Origin: an uncultured Bacteroides sp.
GTDB lineage: Bacteria; Bacteroidota; Bacteroidia; Bacteroidales; Bacteroidaceae
Direction: 5' to 3'
Length of the DNA: 5,279 bases
Assembly: GCA_947071285.1 (NCBI GenBank)
Contig: CAMTFK010000281.1
Coordinates: 1-5,279 of the forward strand
Shown in pieces: positions 1 through 5,279 of this stretch. A program made the translations under genes and the position numbers. The notes beneath the pieces are model-generated. The model saw nothing but the letters and a program-made list of their open reading frames with translations. It was not told where the DNA came from and ran no database searches. Each line of letters begins with the position of its first letter. Position 1 is the stretch's first letter.

Positions 1-43
1 TCTGCGCATGTCTCGTGGGCTCGGAGATGTGTATAAGAGACAG
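1..43 (+). other. Untrimmed Illumina Nextera adapter with i7 index
   Basis: Bases 10-43 match the Nextera Read 2 transposase adapter exactly. Its last 19 bases (25-43, AGATGTGTATAAGAGACAG) are the Tn5 mosaic end. Bases 2-9 (ctgcgcat) sit where the 8-base i7 index belongs, and base 1 fits the last base of the P7 flow-cell sequence. The reverse complement of the index, ATGCGCAG, is Nextera XT index N722 as I recall it. This is library DNA, not a biological transposon. It was probably kept when a read ran through a short insert and the contig was built without trimming. Genomic sequence begins at 44. Confidence 0.98.
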
Positions 44-50
44 ATTATAG

Positions 51-470
51 TCAGTCTATCGGCTTTATTGAGAAAGAGAATTTCTTTCCCATACGTGTTT
101 TATTCAGCCATAATATATAATAATAAGGTATAAGGAGCACCAACGAACAAAGCGCGGAGCGAAGTTCGTCATTCCAGATAGCCATGAATATAAAGAGGGA
201 AATAACCAGAACACAGAAAGGTATTACAAAAGCCAGCAACACTGCCATCATTCCCATGGAGAGTTCTCCAAAGACGATAACCCGGTCTCCGGGGTGATAG
301 GAAGATGCATCGCCGGTGGTCACGTCGATTAATTTTTCTTTGGTATCAGCCGATGCGCAATGTCCCTTAGCGCTACATGCCGCACAAGCTGACGTTTGGA
401 CAATCCTCACCTTCACATGAGAACCATTTATGTTTTCCACAATACCTTGATGTTTTATAATATCTGCCAT
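51..470 (-). CDS. rseC: RseC/MucC-family (SoxR-reducing system type) membrane protein
   Basis: The product is a 139-residue inner-membrane protein, close to the usual length for the RseC/MucC family. The N-terminal part (about 1-70) is soluble and carries a cysteine cluster C29-x2-C32-x5-C38, typical of the family and likely to bind metal or be redox-active. Two hydrophobic helices follow (about 72-98 and 105-122), separated by the short polar stretch WNDELR, and the protein ends in a basic tail. In E. coli, RseC modulates sigma-E and takes part in reducing SoxR together with Rsx/Rnf proteins. In Bacteroidetes the homologue often heads the rnf operon for the ion-pumping ferredoxin:NAD oxidoreductase. 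That operon would lie to the left, past the adapter junction, so this link is inference. The ATG at 470 is the only sensible start because an in-frame TAA lies 15 nt upstream (486-488). The TGA stop is at 51-53, only seven genomic bases from the adapter. The exact biochemical role in Bacteroides is unknown. Confidence 0.88.
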   Translation of the reverse strand: MADIIKHQGIVENINGSHVKVRIVQTSACAACSAKGHCASADTKEKLIDVTTGDASSYHPGDRVIVFGELSMGMMAVLLAFVIPFCVLVISLFIFMAIWNDELRSALCSLVLLIPYYYILWLNKTRMGKKFSFSIKPID

Positions 471-498
471 TTTGCAAACTGTGCATTACAAATTGCGG

Positions 499-528
499 CA
501 AATTTACGCATTATTTGTGAACTGCAAG
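499..528 (-). promoter_or_regulatory. Likely Bacteroides-type promoter of the rseC-like gene
   Basis: Read on the minus strand, 506-499 is TAAATTTG, a full match to the Bacteroides -7 consensus TAnnTTTG. A CTTG at 528-525 lies 18 nt upstream and resembles the -33 TTTG box, though the spacing is slightly short of the usual 19-21. Transcription would start near 493-495, giving a leader of about 20-25 nt before the ATG at 470. No Shine-Dalgarno sequence is visible, as is normal for this phylum. Confidence 0.6.
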
Positions 529-721
529 GCATTCGCCTGTTTTTTTATGTGTACGCCAACGTACTTTTTCCCGTTTTAACTATTTTTCTTCGCACTTTTC
601 ACAGAATAAGCCCCAAAAATCTGTTTTAGAACACAAGTTTTCATAAACTTTGCTTCATCTTCATCCATGAAATGACAAAATGATATTTTAACCCGTTGGC
701 GAAATCAGGTCACAACTTTAT
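529..721. other. Intergenic stretch without a recognisable gene
   Basis: This is the central part of the 323-bp gap between the rseC-like gene and the DUF3078 gene. It is AT-rich with several T runs on the plus strand. I see no conserved reading frame, tRNA or complete Bacteroides promoter. It contains a short palindrome (551-564, listed separately) and a weak AT-rich inverted repeat (aagttt at 635-640, aaactt at 645-650, four-base loop). Neither is enough to call a small RNA. Confidence 0.55.
551..569. repeat. Short inverted repeat followed by a T run
   Basis: GTACG (551-555) and CGTAC (560-564) are perfect complementary arms around the tetraloop CCAA, and five T follow at 565-569 on the plus strand. 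It lies 23 bp upstream of the -33-like box of the rseC-like gene. It could be an operator-like palindrome or a weak plus-strand terminator, but no plus-strand gene ends here. The stem is only 5 bp, so chance is possible. Confidence 0.35.
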
Positions 722-722
722 A

Positions 723-764
723 AAAAGAAATCCCGTTTGATACACACCAAACGAGATTTCTTTT
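723..764 (-). terminator. Strong hairpin terminator of the DUF3078 gene, possibly bidirectional
   Basis: The arms at 723-732 (aaaagaaatc) and 755-764 (gatttctttt) pair perfectly over 10 bp. After one C/A mismatch (733/754), a further 6 bp pair (734-739 cgtttg with 748-753 caaacg). The loop is the 8 nt at 740-747. On the minus strand the stem ends in CTTTTTATAAAG, so the U run needed for intrinsic termination is present. It lies 30 nt past the TAA at 794, right for ending that transcript. The plus-strand side also ends in TTTT, so it could stop antisense transcription as well. Confidence 0.85.
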
Positions 765-793
765 ACAACAAATTCAAGATTGAATATGACAAT

Positions 794-2236
794 TTACCAT
801 TTGTAATTGATACCAAAACTCAGAATTTCATTCACCTGGAAATGACTGTCTCCCGTAGTCGGCTTGCTACTGTCATCATAACGGGCATGTACATACAGCT
901 TCGTAGAAAGGTAACGGTTCAATATGAAATTGATTGTATTTTCCCACTCGACACGTGTCCATTCGTAGCTGGTCAGGTAGTTCAGACGGGAATCCAGCAC
1001 AATAGAGGGAATAATCTTCCAGTTCAATGTAGGCTGTATCTGCGAACCCCAGTTGTGACGCACACATTTGCCTTTTTCCAAACCAAAGTCCACCTCATTC
1101 ACATCTTTATTACCTATATAACGCATCGTCCAGGTCAACGGAGCTATGAAGACAGAAAGACTGAACTTTTTCTTCTTCAACTTATAGTCCATACCGACAC
1201 TGGTGGATAAGTCAGCCGGAGCAAAGAAAGCGGAAACCAGCTTTTCACTGTTTGCCTTATAACCATGGCAGAACTGAGTTTTAAATTCCGTAGAAATGGT
1301 ATAGTACCAATTGGAAGCTGCCTGAATACCCAGTTTACTATATATACGAAAGAGGTCGGTATTCACCAGATAATCGTGATACTTATCCGAAGGAGTTGAG
1401 CCAAAGCCTAACTTAGCTTCCAAAGTATTTTCCCACTGTATCTTTTCCCGGTCATTATAGTTAGCAAAAAGTTGTAAGTTCGCCAGGAAAGAGTTCGTAC
1501 TCTCCCCTCCCTTATACCAGTTGTCTGAAATGTAGTTCTGGGTAATCTGCAAAGAACCGCTTCCGCCCGTCACCCACCAGTTGGGTTTACGGATAATCAC
1601 TTCCGCGTCCTCCTTCACATTAGCCATGCTTTCCTGTGCAAATAGTTTAATGACAGAAGGTTTAGAGGAAACTTCTTTCTCAATGTTATCCCTGAAGACT
1701 TTTACCTGCATAATCTCATCCTCCCACGCTACAATATTACGAGGGTCACCATTTACATACAAGTATAGCAACGCACGGTCCACCGCTTCATTAGCACGTT
1801 TCTTCGATGTGAAAAGCGCTTCATCAAAAGGTAATAATTCCTTTGCGGGAACTTTAACCGTGTCAAAAGGTTGAAATTTCCAATCCAACTTAGATATTCT
1901 CTCCATTGGAGAATTGTAATAAGTCAACGGAATGAATAAACGGTAATAATCAGGATTCTCTGCAATGTAACGTTCCGGAGTAGAAGGGTCATTCAGGTAA
2001 TTCAATACTCCAAAATATTGTTCATGCAGAATGGAAACAGTGTCCAGTTGTTGAGTTTTACTTCCCGGTTTCAACTTTAAGACAAAATATTGCTTCATCA
2101 AGTCCGACAAGGTATCCGCTTGTACGGTAGCCGATTTCTCCGCGGCCTTCAAAACAGGCTTCACCGAATTCTGCGCCATCACCGACGAAGAAAATAGTGC
2201 GGCAATTGCCCACAATGCTAAGTTTCTATTCTTCAT
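794..2236 (-). CDS. DUF3078 domain protein, predicted outer-membrane beta-barrel
   Basis: The protein has 480 residues. It opens with a classic signal peptide: positive KNR, hydrophobic core about 6-18, then SVMA with likely cleavage after A21. Residues about 40-210 form a polar, probably periplasmic or folded N-terminal region. From about 218 the sequence takes the DUF3078 pattern, with WWVTGGSGSLQITQ, then NYISDNWYKGGESTNSF, W268, LGFG and a series of alternating aromatic/polar strands. It ends in the aromatic residues Y478 and W480 (GINYKW), the kind of C-terminal strand recognised by the BAM machinery. This fits a beta-barrel in the outer membrane. The family is common in Bacteroidetes; I know of no established function and assign none. 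The ATG at 2236 is supported by the signal peptide directly after it and by an in-frame TAG nine bases upstream (2243-2245). The gene is divergent from pyrG, has its own promoter box (2264-2271) and is followed by a strong terminator, so it is probably monocistronic. I see no truncation or frameshift. Confidence 0.87.
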   Translation of the reverse strand: MKNRNLALWAIAALFSSSVMAQNSVKPVLKAAEKSATVQADTLSDLMKQYFVLKLKPGSKTQQLDTVSILHEQYFGVLNYLNDPSTPERYIAENPDYYRLFIPLTYYNSPMERISKLDWKFQPFDTVKVPAKELLPFDEALFTSKKRANEAVDRALLYLYVNGDPRNIVAWEDEIMQVKVFRDNIEKEVSSKPSVIKLFAQESMANVKEDAEVIIRKPNWWVTGGSGSLQITQNYISDNWYKGGESTNSFLANLQLFANYNDREKIQWENTLEAKLGFGSTPSDKYHDYLVNTDLFRIYSKLGIQAASNWYYTISTEFKTQFCHGYKANSEKLVSAFFAPADLSTSVGMDYKLKKKKFSLSVFIAPLTWTMRYIGNKDVNEVDFGLEKGKCVRHNWGSQIQPTLNWKIIPSIVLDSRLNYLTSYEWTRVEWENTINFILNRYLSTKLYVHARYDDSSKPTTGDSHFQVNEILSFGINYKW

Positions 2237-2263
2237 AACGCCCTAAAATCTATGTTTTGAGTG

Positions 2264-2271
2264 CAAAAGTA
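2264..2271 (-). promoter_or_regulatory. Likely -7 promoter box of the DUF3078 gene
   Basis: On the minus strand, 2271-2264 reads TACTTTTG, a full match to the Bacteroides -7 consensus TAnnTTTG. It lies 27 bp upstream of the ATG, which would give a leader of about 20 nt. I do not find a clear -33 TTTG at the expected spacing (about 2290-2296); the area holds only a T-rich stretch. The promoter may depend on an activator, or the -33 is simply weak. Confidence 0.55.
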
Positions 2272-2366
2272 AAGCAAAATGTTGAAAAAACCATAGGAAT
2301 GTAAAGGAAAAGGTTGACTACGCCCAGATATAGAGTTTTGCTGAAATCGAGTTTTTTTTAAGAATT

Positions 2367-2379
2367 GTTTCGCCGAAAC
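2367..2379. repeat. Inverted repeat touching the pyrG -33 box
   Basis: GTTTC (2367-2371) and GAAAC (2375-2379) are complementary arms around GCC. The right arm shares its last base with the CTTG -33-like box of pyrG, which is where a repressor or activator might bind. The arms are short and no matching regulator is known from this window, so an operator role is only a suggestion. Confidence 0.3.
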
Positions 2380-2411
2380 TTGATATACTTCCTCTTTTTT
2401 TTGTAATTTTG
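2379..2411 (+). promoter_or_regulatory. Likely Bacteroides-type promoter of pyrG
   Basis: TAATTTTG at 2404-2411 matches the -7 consensus TAnnTTTG in full. CTTG at 2379-2382 lies 21 nt upstream and serves as a -33-like box. Two runs of eight T (2352-2359 and 2395-2402) flank the -33 region and may bend the DNA or help the polymerase bind. Transcription would start near 2416-2418, leaving a leader of roughly 80 nt before the GTG at 2499. The same transcript probably continues into yidC. Confidence 0.6.
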
Positions 2412-2417
2412 CGCTTT

Positions 2418-2498
2418 TTAAGTCTCACGTGTAGACAGATAGATACACAAATGTGTACATCACACTAAACGAAACAATAATATTAAAACAGTATAGCT
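2418..2498 (+). promoter_or_regulatory. pyrG 5' leader with competing short hairpins
   Basis: The leader of about 80 nt is long beside the roughly 20-nt leaders of the other genes here. TACAC at 2444-2448 can pair backwards with GTGTA at 2429-2433 (10-nt loop) or forwards with GTGTA at 2453-2457 (4-nt loop AAAT). TGTG at 2452-2455 can instead pair with CACA at 2461-2464. A third small stem, ACAG (2488-2491) with CTGT (2497-2500), covers the first two bases of the GTG start. No Shine-Dalgarno sequence is seen. The stems are only 4-6 bp, so control by nucleotide level is conceivable but not shown. Confidence 0.3.
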
Positions 2499-4130
2499 GT
2501 GGGAGAAACAAAGTATATTTTCGTCACCGGTGGCGTTGCCTCATCATTGGGTAAAGGCATCATCTCATCCTCCATCGGTAAATTGCTGCAAGCAAGAGGT
2601 TACAAAGTAACCATCCAGAAGTTTGACCCGTATATCAATATTGACCCGGGTACTCTGAATCCTTACGAACACGGAGAGTGCTACGTAACTGTAGATGGCC
2701 ATGAAGCTGACCTCGATTTAGGTCACTACGAACGCTTTCTGGGCATCCAGACCACCAAAGCCAATAACATCACGACCGGACGTATCTATAAAAGCGTTAT
2801 CGACAAAGAACGCCGTGGTGACTATTTGGGAAAGACCATTCAGGTAATTCCTCACATCACGGACGAGATTAAACGAAACGTGAAGTTGCTGGGCAACAAA
2901 TATAAATTCGATTTCGTGATTACGGAAATCGGCGGTACAGTGGGCGACATCGAGTCTTTGCCATATCTGGAAAGTATCCGTCAATTGAAGTGGGAATTGG
3001 GACGTGATGCATTGTGCGTACACCTTACTTATGTACCCTACCTCGCAGCCGCCGGCGAATTGAAGACTAAGCCGACACAGCACTCCGTAAAAGAACTGCA
3101 AAGCGCAGGTATCCAGCCGGATGTATTGGTATTGCGTACGGAATATGAACTGAGCACCAACCTTCGCAAGAAAGTAGCTTTGTTCTGCAACGTAGATGAA
3201 AATGCAGTGGTACAGAGTATCGATGCCCCTACCATCTATGAAGTACCTATCCTGATGCAGGCTCAGAAACTGGATGAAACAATATTGAAGAAAATGGGAT
3301 TGCCCGTAGGTGACACTCCGGGACTGGGTCCGTGGCGCGCTTTCCTCGAGCGTCGTCATAAGGCAGAAGATACGGAACCTCTGCATATTGCATTGGTTGG
3401 CAAATATGACTTGCAAGATGCTTACAAGTCAATCCGCGAAGCTCTTTCACAGGCCGGTACCTACAATGACCGCAAAGTATCTGTAGACTTTGTGAACAGC
3501 GAAAAGCTGACCGAAGAAAATGTAGCAGAAGCACTGGAGGGAATGGCAGGTGTATTGATTGGCCCGGGATTCGGCGAACGTGGCATTGCCGGAAAGTTCG
3601 TTGCCATCAAATATGCACGTACGCATGATATTCCTACTTTCGGTATTTGTCTGGGCATGCAGTGCATCGCTATTGAATTTGCACGCAACGTATTGGGATA
3701 CGCCGATGCCGATTCACGTGAGATGAATGAAAAGACTCCGCATAATGTTATCGACATTATGGAAGAACAGAAGTCCATTACCAACATGGGTGGAACCATG
3801 CGTCTGGGAGCTTACGAGTGCATCTTGCATAAAGGTAGCAAAGCTTACGAGGCATACGGAACAGAACACATCCAGGAACGTCATCGCCATCGCTATGAAT
3901 TCAACAACCAGTATAAAGCGGAATACGAAGCTGCCGGCATGAAATGTGTAGGTATAAATCCGGAGTCCGACCTGGTGGAAATCGTAGAAATACCGAAACT
4001 GAAATGGTACGTCGGAACTCAGTTCCACCCGGAATACAGCAGTACGGTGTTGAAACCCCATCCGTTGTTCGTAGCATTTATTAAAGCATCCATCGAGAGT
4101 TTTGAGGAAAAAGAAAAAGCAAAGAAATAA
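2499..4130 (+). CDS. pyrG: CTP synthase (glutamine-hydrolysing)
   Basis: This cytosolic enzyme makes CTP from UTP, ATP and glutamine, the last step of de novo cytidine nucleotide synthesis. Its 543 residues are the normal family length. The N-terminal synthetase domain (about 1-270) has the ATP loop GGVASSLGKG at 11-20 with K19, the magnesium ligands D71 (DLDLGHYERF) and E143 (EIGGTVGDIES), and the UTP/CTP site KPTQHSVKEL at 191-200. The C-terminal class I glutaminase domain (about 295-530) has the oxyanion motif GPGFGERG (355-362), nucleophile C384 in FGICLGMQ, and the catalytic pair H510 and E512 in FHPEY. All key residues are present, so the enzyme should be active. The start is GTG at 2499: an in-frame TAA lies at 2484-2486, and the next methionine codon comes only at residue 253, past the ATP loop, so no ATG can serve. 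The tail SFEEKEKAKK is highly charged. The gene is divergent from the DUF3078 gene and lies 55 nt before yidC, probably in one operon with it. Confidence 0.98.
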   Translation: MGETKYIFVTGGVASSLGKGIISSSIGKLLQARGYKVTIQKFDPYINIDPGTLNPYEHGECYVTVDGHEADLDLGHYERFLGIQTTKANNITTGRIYKSVIDKERRGDYLGKTIQVIPHITDEIKRNVKLLGNKYKFDFVITEIGGTVGDIESLPYLESIRQLKWELGRDALCVHLTYVPYLAAAGELKTKPTQHSVKELQSAGIQPDVLVLRTEYELSTNLRKKVALFCNVDENAVVQSIDAPTIYEVPILMQAQKLDETILKKMGLPVGDTPGLGPWRAFLERRHKAEDTEPLHIALVGKYDLQDAYKSIREALSQAGTYNDRKVSVDFVNSEKLTEENVAEALEGMAGVLIGPGFGERGIAGKFVAIKYARTHDIPTFGICLGMQCIAIEFARNVLGYADADSREMNEKTPHNVIDIMEEQKSITNMGGTMRLGAYECILHKGSKAYEAYGTEHIQERHRHRYEFNNQYKAEYEAAGMKCVGINPESDLVEIVEIPKLKWYVGTQFHPEYSSTVLKPHPLFVAFIKASIESFEEKEKAKK

Positions 4131-4152
4131 GATTATTGCAATCTTCAAATAG

Positions 4153-4180
4153 TAAATTGTAAATAGATAAATTGTAAATA
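4153..4180 (+). repeat. Two tandem 13-bp direct repeats before yidC
   Basis: The sequence TAAATTGTAAATA occurs exactly at 4153-4165 and again at 4168-4180, separated by GA, so the period is 15 bp. The second copy ends five bases before the yidC ATG. AT-rich, unstructured upstream sequence is how Bacteroidetes commonly favour translation without a Shine-Dalgarno, so the pair may act that way or may be a simple slippage duplication. Confidence 0.7.
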
Positions 4181-4185
4181 AATTC

Positions 4186-5279
4186 ATGGATAAAAATACC
4201 ATTACAGGTCTTGTTTTAATAGCCATTTTGTTAGTCGGCTTCAGTTTTCTGAGTCGCCCCAGCAAAGAGCAATTGGAGGCACAGCAACGTTACTATGATT
4301 CCATTGCGCTGGTACAGCAACGTGAAGAAGCACTGAAAGCCAAAGCGGATGCAGCATTGGCAAACGAGAAAGACGTGGAGACAGTGGACTCCACCGCCCT
4401 CTTCTTCAATGCACGCCAGGGAGCGGATTCGCTGATTACCATCCAGAATAATCTGGCAGAGTTGACCCTCAGCACTAAGGGCGGTTCCATATTCTCCGCT
4501 GTATTGAAAGAGTACATGGAACAGGACAAGAAAACTCCTGTAACTCTATTCACCGGAAACGATGTTTCCATGAATTTCCTTTTCTATAATAAAAAGGAAA
4601 CGATACAGACAAAAGACTATTACTTCAGCACTGTACACCGTACTGACAGCACCGTAACAATGCGCTTAGCGGCCGACAGTGCAAGTTACATAGACTTCAA
4701 ATATGCATTGCATCCCAACACTTACCTGGTGGACTTCAGCATCGAAGCTAAAGGCATGACAGATAAGCTGGCGGCGAGCAACAACTATGTCGACATCGAA
4801 TGGGCACAACGTGCCCGTCAGATAGAGAAGGGTTATGTATACGAGAACCGTTTGTCTGAATTGACCTACAAGTTTTTAGGAAATGGCACAGACTATCTGT
4901 CAGCCAACAAGGATGACGAAAAAGAAGTGCCGGAACGCCTTGACTGGATTGCTTTCAAGAATCAGTTCTTCTCCTCAGTGTTCATAGCAGATGCCGACTT
5001 CGAGAAAACGAAGTTAGTCTCTAAAATGGAACGCGAAGGAAGCGGATATATCAAGGATTATTCGGCTGAAATGAGCACTACTTTCGACCCGACAGGTCAG
5101 AAAGCAACGCAAATGTTCTTCTACTTCGGTCCGAACCATTACAAGACGCTGACTGCACTGGATAAAGGGCGCGAGGAAAAATGGGAACTGAACCGTTTGG
5201 TTTATCTGGGTTGGCCGTTGATTCGCTGGGTCAACAAATGGTTCACCATCAACATCTTCGACTGGTTGTCCGGTTGGGG
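4186..5279 (+). CDS. yidC: Membrane protein insertase YidC, N-terminal part (cut by window end)
   Basis: YidC inserts and folds inner-membrane proteins, alone or with SecYEG. The visible 364 codons are in one open frame that runs off the window after a partial GG. They show an N-terminal membrane anchor (about 6-22, TGLVLIAILLVGFSFL) and a charged, possibly coiled-coil linker (about 26-66). The large periplasmic beta-sandwich domain follows (about 70-330), with family motifs LAELTLSTKGGSI (90-102), WIAFKNQFFSSVFIA (254-268) and FYFGPNHYKTL (312-322). The last part (RLVYLGWPLIRWVNKWFTINIFDWLSGW, 337-364) leads into the second transmembrane helix. The conserved insertase domain with the remaining helices lies beyond the window; Bacteroides YidC is usually about 620 residues, so roughly 40% is missing. 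The ATG at 4186 is the only good start, since an in-frame TAA occurs at 4168-4170. It follows pyrG by 55 nt with no convincing terminator, so co-transcription is likely. The break is an edge effect, not a pseudogene. Confidence 0.95.
   Translation, partial: MDKNTITGLVLIAILLVGFSFLSRPSKEQLEAQQRYYDSIALVQQREEALKAKADAALANEKDVETVDSTALFFNARQGADSLITIQNNLAELTLSTKGGSIFSAVLKEYMEQDKKTPVTLFTGNDVSMNFLFYNKKETIQTKDYYFSTVHRTDSTVTMRLAADSASYIDFKYALHPNTYLVDFSIEAKGMTDKLAASNNYVDIEWAQRARQIEKGYVYENRLSELTYKFLGNGTDYLSANKDDEKEVPERLDWIAFKNQFFSSVFIADADFEKTKLVSKMEREGSGYIKDYSAEMSTTFDPTGQKATQMFFYFGPNHYKTLTALDKGREEKWELNRLVYLGWPLIRWVNKWFTINIFDWLSGW

Noticed and set aside
25..43. Tn5 mosaic end as a genuine transposon end
   Set aside because: It sits inside the full Nextera adapter with an i7 index in front, and no transposase or second end is present. 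It is library-preparation DNA.
547..554. Octamer ATGTGTAC shared with the pyrG leader (2451-2458)
   Set aside because: Two 8-mers shared among a few hundred AT-rich intergenic bases can occur by chance, and the flanking contexts differ. No shared regulon can be argued.
396..629. Plus-strand open frame of 77 codons
   Set aside because: It overlaps the start and promoter of the rseC-like gene in antisense, its product shows no domain pattern, and no promoter or conserved motif supports it.
554..701. Octamer CGCCAACG (554-561) and its complement CGTTGGCG (694-701) as a long-range inverted repeat
   Set aside because: One such pair is about what chance gives in a gap of this size, and there are no extended arms or mobile-element features around it.
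737..1210. Plus-strand open frame of 157 codons
   Set aside because: It begins inside the terminator hairpin and runs antisense to the DUF3078 gene. The product resembles no known family, and the sense frame has signal peptide and domain support.
2426..2431. CACGTG palindrome in the pyrG leader
   Set aside because: A single 6-bp palindrome is expected by chance, and no bacterial regulator with this site is suggested by the context.
2718..3416. Minus-strand open frame of 232 codons within pyrG
   Set aside because: pyrG is certain on the opposite strand with all catalytic motifs. The antisense frame is a codon-use shadow without recognisable domains.
4129..4145. Hairpin AAGATT-ATTGC-AATCTT directly after the pyrG stop
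   Set aside because: The stem is only 6 bp, AT-rich, and is followed by CAAATAG rather than a T run. It is too weak to call a terminator, though it could slightly slow the polymerase.
3714..4265. Minus-strand open frame of 183 codons over the pyrG end and yidC start
   Set aside because: It is antisense to two confident genes and spans their gap. The hydrophobic run FLCFFFFL arises from A-rich pyrG tail codons.
4186..5279. yidC as a truncated pseudogene
   Set aside because: The frame is open to the last base and the motifs are intact. The gene simply runs off the window.

Overview
This window is ordinary core-chromosome DNA from a member of the Bacteroidales, most likely a Bacteroides species. 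Four things point there: the protein sequences (a DUF3078-type outer-membrane protein, a CTP synthase of Bacteroides type, and a YidC with a long periplasmic domain); upstream boxes matching the Bacteroides promoter consensus TAnnTTTG; the lack of Shine-Dalgarno sequences; and AT-rich gaps between genes. The species cannot be fixed from the sequence alone. I find no prophage, insertion sequence, CRISPR array, defence or biosynthetic system, tRNA or rRNA.

Layout. Positions 1-43 are not genomic: they are an untrimmed Illumina Nextera (Tn5) adapter with its i7 index, so the real sequence starts at 44 and the left edge is probably a contig end. On the minus strand, 51-470 encodes an RseC/MucC-family membrane protein with its own likely promoter (499-528). 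The 323-bp gap 471-793 holds no gene. It holds that promoter, a small palindrome (551-564) and a strong hairpin terminator (723-764) that ends the next minus-strand gene. That gene (794-2236) encodes a secreted DUF3078 protein, probably an outer-membrane beta-barrel of unknown role. A 262-bp divergent region (2237-2498) carries a minus-strand promoter box for the DUF3078 gene, and a plus-strand promoter plus a leader of about 80 nt for pyrG. pyrG (2499-4130, GTG start) is complete. It is followed after 55 nt by yidC (4186 to the window end), of which only the N-terminal 364 codons are present.

How the genes relate. pyrG and yidC are close, co-directional and have no terminator between them, so they are probably co-transcribed; they join CTP synthesis to inner-membrane protein insertion. 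The RseC-like gene reads out of the window to the left. In Bacteroidetes such genes often precede the rnf electron-transport operon, which would lie beyond the adapter junction (inference). The DUF3078 gene appears to be a single-gene unit between its own promoter and terminator.

No previously undescribed system is evident. The points most worth checking are the adapter artefact, the pyrG promoter and leader with competing inverted repeats, the palindrome upstream of rseC, the 13-bp repeat before yidC, and the uncharacterised DUF3078 protein.
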